A stretch of 64,000 bases of DNA from an uncultured Anaerovibrio sp. (GTDB lineage: Bacteria > Bacillota > Negativicutes > Selenomonadales > Selenomonadaceae). Both the position numbers and the translations under genes were made by a program. Numbering within the stretch: position 1 is the stretch's first letter; each line of letters opens with the position of its first letter. This document shows, one piece after another, positions 17,140 to 23,899 of the stretch. The notes below the pieces were generated by a model. The model was not told the origin of the DNA. It worked only from the letters and a program-made list of their open reading frames with translations, and ran no database searches. The stretch lies in the NCBI GenBank assembly GCA_934196075.1, contig CAKPVW010000001.1, positions 42,277 through 106,276 of the forward strand. The letters run 5' to 3'.

Positions 17140-19125
17140 CTAGGATATATGATTTAGCTTTCTATAGGTGGGAGAATCCTCCAGCTTCATAGGGCCGCTA
17201 TTTTTATTTAATTGCAGATAACCATGTCCTGCCTCCACCAACAAATCCAGTTCTAAAAAAATCTTCAAGGCATCCTGCACATTTTCCATAGAAGCCCTGC
17301 AGCCGTGACCTCTTGCCTGCATAGACACCCAAGCCAAATCCGATGATAATTTTTTCCCTGACCTTTCCCAACCTAACAGAAAGCCATAAATTCCCTTGAG
17401 GAACTCGCGATTAGGCTGCATATTCTGCTGGTTTGGCACAGGATCCTCCAAACAACGAACCACACATTGCAAATTGCGCATATCACGCCATTCATTTATT
17501 TCCACGGAATAAACCATATCAAAACTTCCCCTGCTGACTTTCCCCAGCATTTCCGGCATATTAAAGGCGATAGCATCCACCAGATGCCCTCTATCCGCCA
17601 CGGAAAATTTAAGATGCTTGGCATCGGCTCCCTTCAGCTCCCCATTGGTTCCTCGCAGACCGCGGCAGGCAAACAAAGGGCTTTCATTGGCCATACCACA
17701 TGGCTCCAACTGGGAAAGCTCCTCTACCATGGACATGGTCATTTCTCCTGGGGAAATTTCCATATCTATATTAAACTCAGGTATAAACTGCTCTGGCTGC
17801 ATCTGACGAAAAGTTTCCCGACTCAAGGCTGCTCTAAATGCATCAATCTGCTCCTCCGCCACCGTCAAGCCTGCTGCCATGGCATGACCGCCAAATTGAA
17901 TCAAATGCTCTTGACAACACCCCAAGGCCTCAAATAGATTGAAGCCGGGAATACTGCGGCAGGAGCCTTTGCCTATACCATCCTTGATGCTGATAACCAC
18001 CGTAGGCAGATAATATTTTTCCTGTAAAGAGGAAGCCACCAAGCCCAAAACGCCATGATGCCATCCCTGACCGGCTACCACAATTACTCTGGCATTATCC
18101 ATATCAACCTTGGCCAGCTGTTCCTCTGCCGCAGTCTGTATCTGATTTTTTAACTCCTTGCGGGTGGTGTTCAGCTGATTCAGTCGTTCTGCCATCTGAG
18201 CTGCCTGTGCTGAATCCTGGCACAGCAGCAATTCTACACCAAGCCGGGCACTTTCCAGACGTCCTGCCACATTAATACGAGGAGCCAAAATAAAGCCAAT
18301 TGCTGTGCTGTCAATTTCCTTACCTGCTAATCCAGTAATCTCAATCAAGGCTTGTAAGCCTACGCATTGGGTACTAGCCATTCTTTTTAGACCAGCAGAT
18401 ACGATTTTACGATTTTCATCCACCAAAGGCACCGCATCCGCCACTGTTCCCAAGGCTGCTATTTCCAATCCCGTTTCATCATAGGGCTGACCATTTAGTG
18501 CCTGTCTCAACGCCTGACACAGCTTAAAGGCTATGCCTACGCCAGCCAATTCCTTGCAGGGGTAAACAGAATCCTCTCTATGAGCATCTATAACTGCTAC
18601 AGCCTTGGGAAGCTTATCTCCTGGCAAATGGTGATCCGTGACGATGAAATCCATTTTCCCCGCCATAGCTTCAATCTCTGTCAGGGATTTAATTCCACAA
18701 TCAACGGTAATAATCAGACTAATACCTAGATTGTACAGCTTCTCCAAAGCTTCCTGATTAATGCCATATCCCTCTGTAAATCTATTGGGAATATAGTAAT
18801 CTACCAAAGCTCCCATTTTTTTCAAGGTTTTCAACAGAATGGTAGTAGCCGTAATACCATCGGCATCATAATCGCCATAAACCACAATCTGTTCCCGCTG
18901 TTCCACAGCCTGCCGAATTCTCTGCACAGCCGCAGCCATATCTGGCAAAAGATAAGGATCGTAATATTCCCATCTCTCTGGATGAAGAAATTCCTCTACT
19001 TTTTCCTTGCTATCAATACCTCTGTTAAGCAAAACTCCTGCCAGCAGCGTGGACACGCCAGTCTCCGCTGCTAAAGCTGCAGCCTGACCTGAATCACATT
19101 TCTTTACATTCCATATCTTACGCAT
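17140..19125 (-). CDS. recJ: Single-stranded-DNA-specific exonuclease RecJ
   Basis: 661 residues. RecJ degrades single-stranded DNA 5' to 3' in recombination and repair. The DHH domain contains VVYGDYDADGITATTIL (about residues 79-95) and FIVTDHHLPG (about 155-164); the DHHA1 domain has QFGGHAMAAGL near residues 411-421. A C-terminal region after the OB fold is normal for Firmicute RecJ. GAGGATTGAGATTGT precedes the ATG. It is upstream of relA with an 87-bp gap. A 21-bp AT-rich palindrome lies about 50 bp upstream of its start. Confidence 0.96.
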   Translation of the reverse strand: MRKIWNVKKCDSGQAAALAAETGVSTLLAGVLLNRGIDSKEKVEEFLHPERWEYYDPYLLPDMAAAVQRIRQAVEQREQIVVYGDYDADGITATTILLKTLKKMGALVDYYIPNRFTEGYGINQEALEKLYNLGISLIITVDCGIKSLTEIEAMAGKMDFIVTDHHLPGDKLPKAVAVIDAHREDSVYPCKELAGVGIAFKLCQALRQALNGQPYDETGLEIAALGTVADAVPLVDENRKIVSAGLKRMASTQCVGLQALIEITGLAGKEIDSTAIGFILAPRINVAGRLESARLGVELLLCQDSAQAAQMAERLNQLNTTRKELKNQIQTAAEEQLAKVDMDNARVIVVAGQGWHHGVLGLVASSLQEKYYLPTVVISIKDGIGKGSCRSIPGFNLFEALGCCQEHLIQFGGHAMAAGLTVAEEQIDAFRAALSRETFRQMQPEQFIPEFNIDMEISPGEMTMSMVEELSQLEPCGMANESPLFACRGLRGTNGELKGADAKHLKFSVADRGHLVDAIAFNMPEMLGKVSRGSFDMVYSVEINEWRDMRNLQCVVRCLEDPVPNQQNMQPNREFLKGIYGFLLGWERSGKKLSSDLAWVSMQARGHGCRASMENVQDALKIFLELDLLVEAGHGYLQLNKNSGPMKLEDSPTYRKLNHIS

Positions 19126-19174
19126 ACAATCTCAATCCTCTATCAGACCATATTTATCAACTATTTCTTCTAGG

Positions 19175-19195
19175 AAAATATATTCGATATATTTT
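19175..19195. promoter_or_regulatory. AT-rich palindrome upstream of recJ
   Basis: AAAATATAT and ATATATTTT are perfect 9-base arms around TCG. It could be a regulator site in the recJ promoter, or chance in AT-rich sequence. Confidence 0.3.
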
Positions 19196-19264
19196 TAGAA
19201 AATCCTGCTTGTAAGATAAAAATGTTACTTTTTTTCTCCAATTACTTCATACAAACAGCAAAAA

Positions 19265-19299
19265 GGAGGATTCTAGCATATTAATGTGCAGAATCCTCC
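19265..19299 (-). terminator. Intrinsic terminator after the 19.35-19.73 kb gene
   Basis: Perfect 10-base arms GGAGGATTCT and AGAATCCTCC with a 15-base loop, followed on the minus strand by TTTTTGC. Confidence 0.75.
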
Positions 19300-19346
19300 C
19301 TGAGCAGCATATGTATCACCAGAACCTCTCTGGCCTCTGCTTTTAA

Positions 19347-19730
19347 TCACTCTATCTCTCTAAAGCCCTGAGCACTTACATAATCATATACTACGCCATA
19401 TTGCAGCCAATAATCCACACATTTTATGATAACATTCATCATATTGTGTGTATTCATAGCAAAATTGCTAATATCACAAATCAATTTCACCTCGCCAGTC
19501 CTAACATGCTGAAACTGAACTGTAACACTGTAGCGGTTGATGGACAGATGATATACATTGTCAGTAGCCTTTTCTACCAATACTAATTTGGTAGGATTGT
19601 CTGGATCAGGCTGCATAAAGCCAAACTCCTTCAATCTCTCAATCAGCTGTGGCTTGGTAGCCCTATGAAATTCTGCATTTATCTTATCACGCTCGGCTTC
19701 CAGCTCTTCAAATAAGGGAAAACTTCTCAT
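19347..19730 (-). CDS. Uncharacterised protein
   Basis: 127 residues from the preferred start; function not recognised. The N-terminal part is charged and helical (PLFEELEAERDKINAEFHRA); the middle has beta-like strands (VYHLSINRYSVTVQFQHVRTG) and the end has the hydrophobic/aromatic segment IIKCVDYWLQYGVVYDYV. No signal peptide or membrane helix is evident, so it is probably cytoplasmic. The frame is open to 19790, but ATG 19730 has GGAGAG 7 nt before it and a perfect promoter plus hairpin lie upstream, which leaves no room for a longer protein. It is a single-gene transcript with its own terminator, divergent from the two small paralogues. Confidence 0.7.
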   Translation of the reverse strand: MRSFPLFEELEAERDKINAEFHRATKPQLIERLKEFGFMQPDPDNPTKLVLVEKATDNVYHLSINRYSVTVQFQHVRTGEVKLICDISNFAMNTHNMMNVIIKCVDYWLQYGVVYDYVSAQGFREIE

Positions 19731-19757
19731 AGCAATCTCTCCTTTTCTACAAAAAAA

Positions 19758-19794
19758 GAACATGCCAACAAAGCCTATGCTCCGTTGCATGTTC
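19758..19794 (-). promoter_or_regulatory. Leader hairpin with U tract upstream of the 19.35-19.73 kb gene
   Basis: GAACATGC and GCATGTTC are perfect 8-base arms with a 21-base loop. On the minus strand seven T follow (19751-19757). The hairpin starts within a few bases of the predicted transcription start. It therefore looks like an intrinsic terminator in the leader: an attenuator or a source of a very short RNA of about 45 nt. Confidence 0.65.
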
Positions 19795-19803
19795 TATACT
19801 TGC

Positions 19804-19832
19804 ATTATAAAGCTAGTTTATTTATTTGTCAA
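19804..19832 (-). promoter_or_regulatory. Perfect consensus sigma-A promoter
   Basis: The minus strand has TTGACA (19827-19832) and TATAAT (19804-19809) separated by exactly 17 bases, all positions matching consensus. Expected start site is near 19797, directly before the leader hairpin. Confidence 0.85.
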
Positions 19833-20036
19833 CATTTATATATCAATACATAGATAGATACCAAAATTCACAACATTCACTATCTTTTTGCATAAATTGC
19901 ATAATATAAATTTTTCATGTATACAGTTTACAAAAAAATATTTTTATGTTACATCAAGCGCTCGTTATATACACTTTTATCCTTTTGGTGAATACAAACG
20001 AGATTCATCTGTACATCTGTACATAGTGTAAATACA

Positions 20037-20054
20037 ATATTACATTAGTAATAT
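20037..20054. promoter_or_regulatory. 18-bp palindrome in the divergent intergenic region
   Basis: ATATTAC and GTAATAT are perfect 7-base arms with a 4-base centre, about 60 bp upstream of the promoter of the small paralogue pair. It is an operator candidate. A tandem 8-base repeat (ATCTGTAC twice) lies at 20007-20022. Confidence 0.35.
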
Positions 20055-20089
20055 ATTAACTTTATTGTATATTTATTCATATTTAAATT

Positions 20090-20114
20090 ATTTATAATTT
20101 GTTAAATTATAAAT
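20090..20114. promoter_or_regulatory. 25-bp perfect palindrome abutting the -35 (operator candidate)
   Basis: ATTTATAATTT and AAATTATAAAT are perfect 11-base arms around GTT. It ends one base before the predicted -35 (20116). The length and position fit a dimeric regulator site, although low complexity raises the chance of coincidence. Confidence 0.45.
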
Positions 20115-20115
20115 A

Positions 20116-20144
20116 TTGCAAACTTTAGCAAACTAATATACAAT
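20116..20144 (+). promoter_or_regulatory. Promoter of the small paralogue pair
   Basis: TTGCAA (20116-20121) and TACAAT (20139-20144) with a 17-base spacer, 45 bp before the first start codon. Confidence 0.55.
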
Positions 20145-20189
20145 AACACTTGGCGTTGAATAATAGCTAATGAGAAAGAAGGTGAGCAT

Positions 20190-20477
20190 ATGAATGTTTG
20201 TTTATACGAAAAATACTGTCAAGGCAGTGCTGATATGGTATATTGGCATGTAAACATTTGTGTAAATAGCAATTTTTCGGAGGAAAAGCTTTATGAATTT
20301 TATTGCGCCAAACCCAATATTGCTAATTGCCTAAAAATTTTTACAGCATACCATTTCAGCATGGAGGTAGGCATAGCTTCAGGTAATGAGTACATTGATT
20401 TTGAAAGGGATTTAATCAAAGCTGTGCCGGGCATAGACCACATCGATAGTACCGCCATTGATTGCTTCCTAAAATAA
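20190..20477 (+). CDS. Uncharacterised small protein, first of a tandem paralogous pair
   Basis: 95 residues, no recognised family. Predicted layout is strand (YWHVNICVN), helix (FSEEKLYEFYCAKPNIANC), strand (HFSMEVGI), helix (FERDLIKAVPGI), strand, which would suit a small ferredoxin-like or ACT-like alpha/beta fold; this is only a shape guess. It shares NFxEEKL and DL..A.PGI..I with the next gene, so the two are paralogues. AAGGTGAG precedes the start. It has its own promoter with a palindrome. Neither gene has a signal peptide. The base composition is a little more AT-rich than the neighbours, hinting at accessory origin. Confidence 0.7.
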   Translation: MNVCLYEKYCQGSADMVYWHVNICVNSNFSEEKLYEFYCAKPNIANCLKIFTAYHFSMEVGIASGNEYIDFERDLIKAVPGIDHIDSTAIDCFLK

Positions 20478-20504
20478 TTATAGGGATGAGGATGGAAGAA
20501 AAAC

Positions 20505-20846
20505 ATGAACAAATATTATGAATCAAAATTGTATAGCGAGGATGCTTTACTCCTGAGGGTGCATATTCATTGTAATGCTAATTTTGCTGAGGAAAAACTG
20601 CTAAAATACATACAAAATGAGGAATTTGTGGATAGTTGTATCAAATGCAGACAAGAACATCAATACTATATGGATTTCAAATTGCCCTATAATTATGGCT
20701 TCGACCTAATAAGGGAAGATTTGCTGGTTGCCATGCCTGGTATTGCCCGCATTGAGGCCGGTGTTATCAGCTACAAATTTTACAATCTTCGAGACAAAAT
20801 AATTACAGATAAGCTAAAAAGTGATATGCTCAGAAGTAGAAAATAA
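20505..20846 (+). CDS. Uncharacterised small protein, second of a tandem paralogous pair
   Basis: 113 residues, function unknown. It aligns with the upstream 95-residue protein: RVHIHCNANFAEEKLLKYI matches HVNICVNSNFSEEKLYEFY, and REDLLVAMPGIARIEAGVI matches ERDLIKAVPGIDHIDSTAI. It adds a basic C-terminal tail (KIITDKLKSDMLRSRK). The start has a weak GGAAGA site and lies 27 bp after the first gene, indicating one transcript and perhaps unequal expression. A strong bidirectional terminator follows. Confidence 0.7.
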   Translation: MNKYYESKLYSEDALLLRVHIHCNANFAEEKLLKYIQNEEFVDSCIKCRQEHQYYMDFKLPYNYGFDLIREDLLVAMPGIARIEAGVISYKFYNLRDKIITDKLKSDMLRSRK

Positions 20847-20857
20847 GATTTTAGAAA

Positions 20858-20905
20858 AGCACCTGAATATACTAATATCGTATTGATATCATACATTCAG
20901 GTGCT
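20858..20905. terminator. Bidirectional terminator between the paralogue pair and ilvB
   Basis: AGCACCTGAAT and ATTCAGGTGCT are perfect 11-base arms; the minus strand continues with TTTTC and the plus strand with an A/T-rich run. It lies between convergent transcripts. Confidence 0.75.
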
Positions 20906-20919
20906 AAATACTTAATTAT

Positions 20920-22593
20920 TTAGTCTGTAAAATCCACAAATTCGTTAATGCGAGCGCCGCCCTTGATCATAGGCTCCACAAAACTTCTGTGAATATTCAT
21001 TACAATCACATATGGACGTCTTTCTGCCATAGCGTGCTTCAGGGCAGTGGCAAAGCCCTCTGTACTATCCACATTTTCCGCTTCAATACCAAAGCTTCTA
21101 GCGTAGCCAGCATAATCCATAGGATAATCTAGCTGGCAGGCAATATATCTCTCCCGATAGTTCACCTTCTGCAGCTGGCGAATCATACCCAGACTGGTAT
21201 TATTCACAATAATAGAAATAATAGGCAGATTCAATCTAGCAATAGTATAGTATTCATTGCCAGTCATTTTGATGCCGCCATCCCCAGCTACATGAATAAC
21301 CCGCCGCTGGCTGCCAGCATCCATATAAGCTGCTTGTGCCCCCATAGCTGCCGGCAATCCAAAGCCCATGGTACCAAGACCGCCAGAAGTAAACCAAGTT
21401 CTTGGCTCCTGTACTCTTAGATGGAGAGCACACCACATCTGATGCTGACCCACATCCGTAGCAAAGGCATATTCCTGACCGCTGGTGGCCTTGGCAATAC
21501 AATGCATAGCCCAAGGCACTGTCAATCTGGACACATGATAATTATAGGCATATTCAATGCGCCAGCCACGAATCTGTTTCCACCAATCCTCAAGATTGGT
21601 AGATGGTTCCCGCTGACTTAGCATTTTCAAAATACTTTGCATATTACCTGCTAGCCCAATGGAGCTGGCAATATTTTTATCTATCTCCGCTGGATCTATA
21701 TCCACATGAATAAATTTGGTGCCAACAGTATACTTGTCCAGATTACCTGTCTGTCTGTCAGCAAAACGACTGCCCAGAGAAATCACCAAATCTGCATTGG
21801 CCACAGCATTATTAGCAGCCTTGTTGCCATGCATACCAGCAAAACCTAGTACATTGGGATGCTCTGCTGGAACACCGCCTATGCCCATAAGGGTATAAAC
21901 AATAGGCAGATGATAATGCTCGGCAAAGGCGATCACATCCTCTGTAGCTCCAGCATTAATAACACCGCCACCGGAAATAATCACCGGCCGCTTGGCCTGA
22001 CAAATAACCTGAGCAGCCTCCGCTACACAAATCTTGAAATCTGCATCTGGCTTTCCCGGCTCTCTAGGCACATAATCATCCTCATAAAAAGGAGCTGGAT
22101 TCAACAGAATATCCCTAGGAATATCCACCAGCACAGGCCCTGGTCTCCCCTGCTTAGCCAGACAGAAGGCCTCCCGCACCACTCTAGCTAAAACCTTGGG
22201 ATCCTTTACCTTGTAATTATGCTTGGTTACCGGCATCGTAACATCCATGATATCTATCTCTTGAAAGGAATCACGCCCCAAAAGACCAGTATCTACCTGT
22301 CCAGTAAAGGCAACCACAGGAATAGAATCCATAAACGCAGTAGCCAATCCCGTTACCAGATTGGTGGCTCCCGGGCCGGAGGTAGCAATACACACTCCCA
22401 CCTTGCCTGTGGCTCTGGCATAACCATCAGCACCATGAGCAGCATTCTGCTCATGGGTGGTAAGAATCTGATTAATATCTCCCGCATCGTAAAGAGCATC
22501 ATAAAGAGGAAGTATCATGCCTCCTGGATAACCAAAAAGAGTATCTACACCCTGCTCCCGCAGGATTTCAACAATTACCTGAGCTCCATTCAT
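20920..22593 (-). CDS. ilvB: Acetolactate synthase large subunit
   Basis: 557 residues. This ThDP enzyme makes acetolactate or acetohydroxybutyrate, the first step of valine/isoleucine (and leucine) synthesis. GYPGGMILPLYDAL and HEQNAAHGADGYARATG with catalytic Glu48 are at residues 20-60; GDGGIKMTGNEYYT near residues 435-448 is the ThDP-magnesium motif. The FAD region is present, so it is the biosynthetic type, not the catabolic AlsS type. The small regulatory subunit gene (ilvN) does not follow; a terminator does. GAGGAGG precedes the start, and leuB lies 17 bp upstream, so the two share a transcript. Confidence 0.95.
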   Translation of the reverse strand: MNGAQVIVEILREQGVDTLFGYPGGMILPLYDALYDAGDINQILTTHEQNAAHGADGYARATGKVGVCIATSGPGATNLVTGLATAFMDSIPVVAFTGQVDTGLLGRDSFQEIDIMDVTMPVTKHNYKVKDPKVLARVVREAFCLAKQGRPGPVLVDIPRDILLNPAPFYEDDYVPREPGKPDADFKICVAEAAQVICQAKRPVIISGGGVINAGATEDVIAFAEHYHLPIVYTLMGIGGVPAEHPNVLGFAGMHGNKAANNAVANADLVISLGSRFADRQTGNLDKYTVGTKFIHVDIDPAEIDKNIASSIGLAGNMQSILKMLSQREPSTNLEDWWKQIRGWRIEYAYNYHVSRLTVPWAMHCIAKATSGQEYAFATDVGQHQMWCALHLRVQEPRTWFTSGGLGTMGFGLPAAMGAQAAYMDAGSQRRVIHVAGDGGIKMTGNEYYTIARLNLPIISIIVNNTSLGMIRQLQKVNYRERYIACQLDYPMDYAGYARSFGIEAENVDSTEGFATALKHAMAERRPYVIVMNIHRSFVEPMIKGGARINEFVDFTD

Positions 22594-22610
22594 ATACGGC
22601 TCCTCCTCTA

Positions 22611-23678
22611 TTAGAGATTGTCAATAACAGCCTGAGTCATAGTCTTGGTGTCTGCTTTTTTGAACCCCTCATGCCAAAGATCAGCAGTACGCCACCCCTC
22701 AGCCAAAGCCTTGTCCACAGCAGTCTCAATAACCTGAGCTGCCTCCTCCTCATTGATGGAATATCTCAGCAGCATAGCAGCAGACAGGATTGTACCTACT
22801 GGATTAGCAATCCCCTTGCCAGCAATATCTGGAGCAGAGCCGTGAATTGGCTCATAAAGGCTGGTCAGCTCACCAATGGAAGCCGATGGCATCATACCAA
22901 TGGAGCCACCAATAACTGCTGCCTCATCGCTGAGAATATCACCAAAAAGATTGCCAGTAACAATAACATCAAACTGAGTAGGACGCACCGCCAGCTGCAT
23001 AGCACAATTATCCACATAGAGATTGTTCAGCTCCACATCCTGATAATCCTGAGCCACCTGAGCTACAGTACGTCTCCAAAGGCGAGAGGTAGCCAATACA
23101 TTAGCCTTGTCCACAGAAGTGACCTTGCCACGACGGATGCGGGCGGTTTCAAAGGCCAACTTGGCGATACGCTGTACCTCTGGGATGGAATAGTTCTCCA
23201 AATCCCAAGCTCGCTCTGTACCATTGTATTCTTCAGACTCACATTTCTCACCGAAATAAATACCACCTACCAGCTCGCGGACAATAACCAGATCAACCCC
23301 CTTGACCAGTTCCTGCTTCAGAGGAGAATACTCAACCAAGGCATCTGCCACTTTTACAGGACGCAGGTTGGCATACAGCCCCAGGCCCTTGCGCAGACCA
23401 AGAATAGCCTTCTCAGGACGCAGAGATGGCTCTACATTATCCCATTTGTCACCGCCTACGGCACCAAAAAGTACACCATCAGCAGCCTTGCAAGCCTCCA
23501 AGGTATCATCTGGCAGAGGCGTGCCGAATTTGTCATAAGCAGTACCGCCAGCATCCTTGTATTCATATTCCAGATGCAGAGAAAACTTCTCTGCTGCCTT
23601 CTTTAGAACCTCTACGGCAGAATCGGTAATCTCACTGCCAATACCATCACCTGGAATTACTACAATTTTCTTAGCCAT
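22611..23678 (-). CDS. leuB: 3-isopropylmalate dehydrogenase
   Basis: 355 residues. It oxidises and decarboxylates 3-isopropylmalate in leucine synthesis using NAD. Signatures: IPGDGIGSEITDSAVEVL at the start, REL..GIYFG with the YFGEK element, and the dehydrogenase stretch NLFGDILSDEAAVIGGSIGMMPSASIG near residues 243-269, with magnesium-binding aspartates. AAGGAGAGG precedes the start. leuA, leuC and leuD are not adjacent. A stem-forming inverted repeat lies just upstream of the binding site. Confidence 0.95.
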   Translation of the reverse strand: MAKKIVVIPGDGIGSEITDSAVEVLKKAAEKFSLHLEYEYKDAGGTAYDKFGTPLPDDTLEACKAADGVLFGAVGGDKWDNVEPSLRPEKAILGLRKGLGLYANLRPVKVADALVEYSPLKQELVKGVDLVIVRELVGGIYFGEKCESEEYNGTERAWDLENYSIPEVQRIAKLAFETARIRRGKVTSVDKANVLATSRLWRRTVAQVAQDYQDVELNNLYVDNCAMQLAVRPTQFDVIVTGNLFGDILSDEAAVIGGSIGMMPSASIGELTSLYEPIHGSAPDIAGKGIANPVGTILSAAMLLRYSINEEEAAQVIETAVDKALAEGWRTADLWHEGFKKADTKTMTQAVIDNL

Positions 23679-23696
23679 ATTGAATCCTCTCCTTAA

Positions 23697-23734
23697 CTGA
23701 AGGTCAAACCGCTAATTTCAACGGTCGACCTCAG
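23697..23734 (-). promoter_or_regulatory. Stem-loop just upstream of leuB
   Basis: CTGAAGGTCAAACCG (23697-23711) and CGGTCGACCTCAG (23722-23734) can pair with two bulges around a 10-base loop. There is no T run, so it is not a terminator; it may mark an RNA processing site or affect leuB translation. No T-box sequence was found. Confidence 0.35.
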
Positions 23735-23740
23735 GACATT

Positions 23741-23866
23741 TTACACATCCTTTAATATTTTAAAAAAATGATAACATAAATATTCTATCTCATTGCCACT
23801 AGCTTTAGCAATAGCCTTACGGATTTTTTTGCAAACAAAGAAAAATTTGCCCTTAGTAAAAGACAT
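23741..23866 (-). CDS. Possible small protein (41 residues) between addA and leuB
   Basis: ATG at 23866 to TAA at 23741, with AAAGGA 6 nt upstream. It reads MSFTKGKFFFVCKKIRKAIA and continues basic and aromatic to the stop. It starts 34 bp after the addA stop on the same strand and ends 62 bp before leuB. A positive, hydrophobic short peptide with two cysteines; it is not a leader rich in Leu/Ile/Val, so attenuation by translation seems unlikely. Could be chance; homologues with the same spacing would settle it. Confidence 0.35.
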   Translation of the reverse strand: MSFTKGKFFFVCKKIRKAIAKASGNEIEYLCYHFFKILKDV

Positions 23867-23899
23867 AAAAAATCCTTTAACTAAAGCCTATCCTCCATA

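Noticed and set aside
22671..23606. Open frame of 311 codons on the plus strand
   Set aside because: Antisense to leuB, no recognised domain, no binding site.
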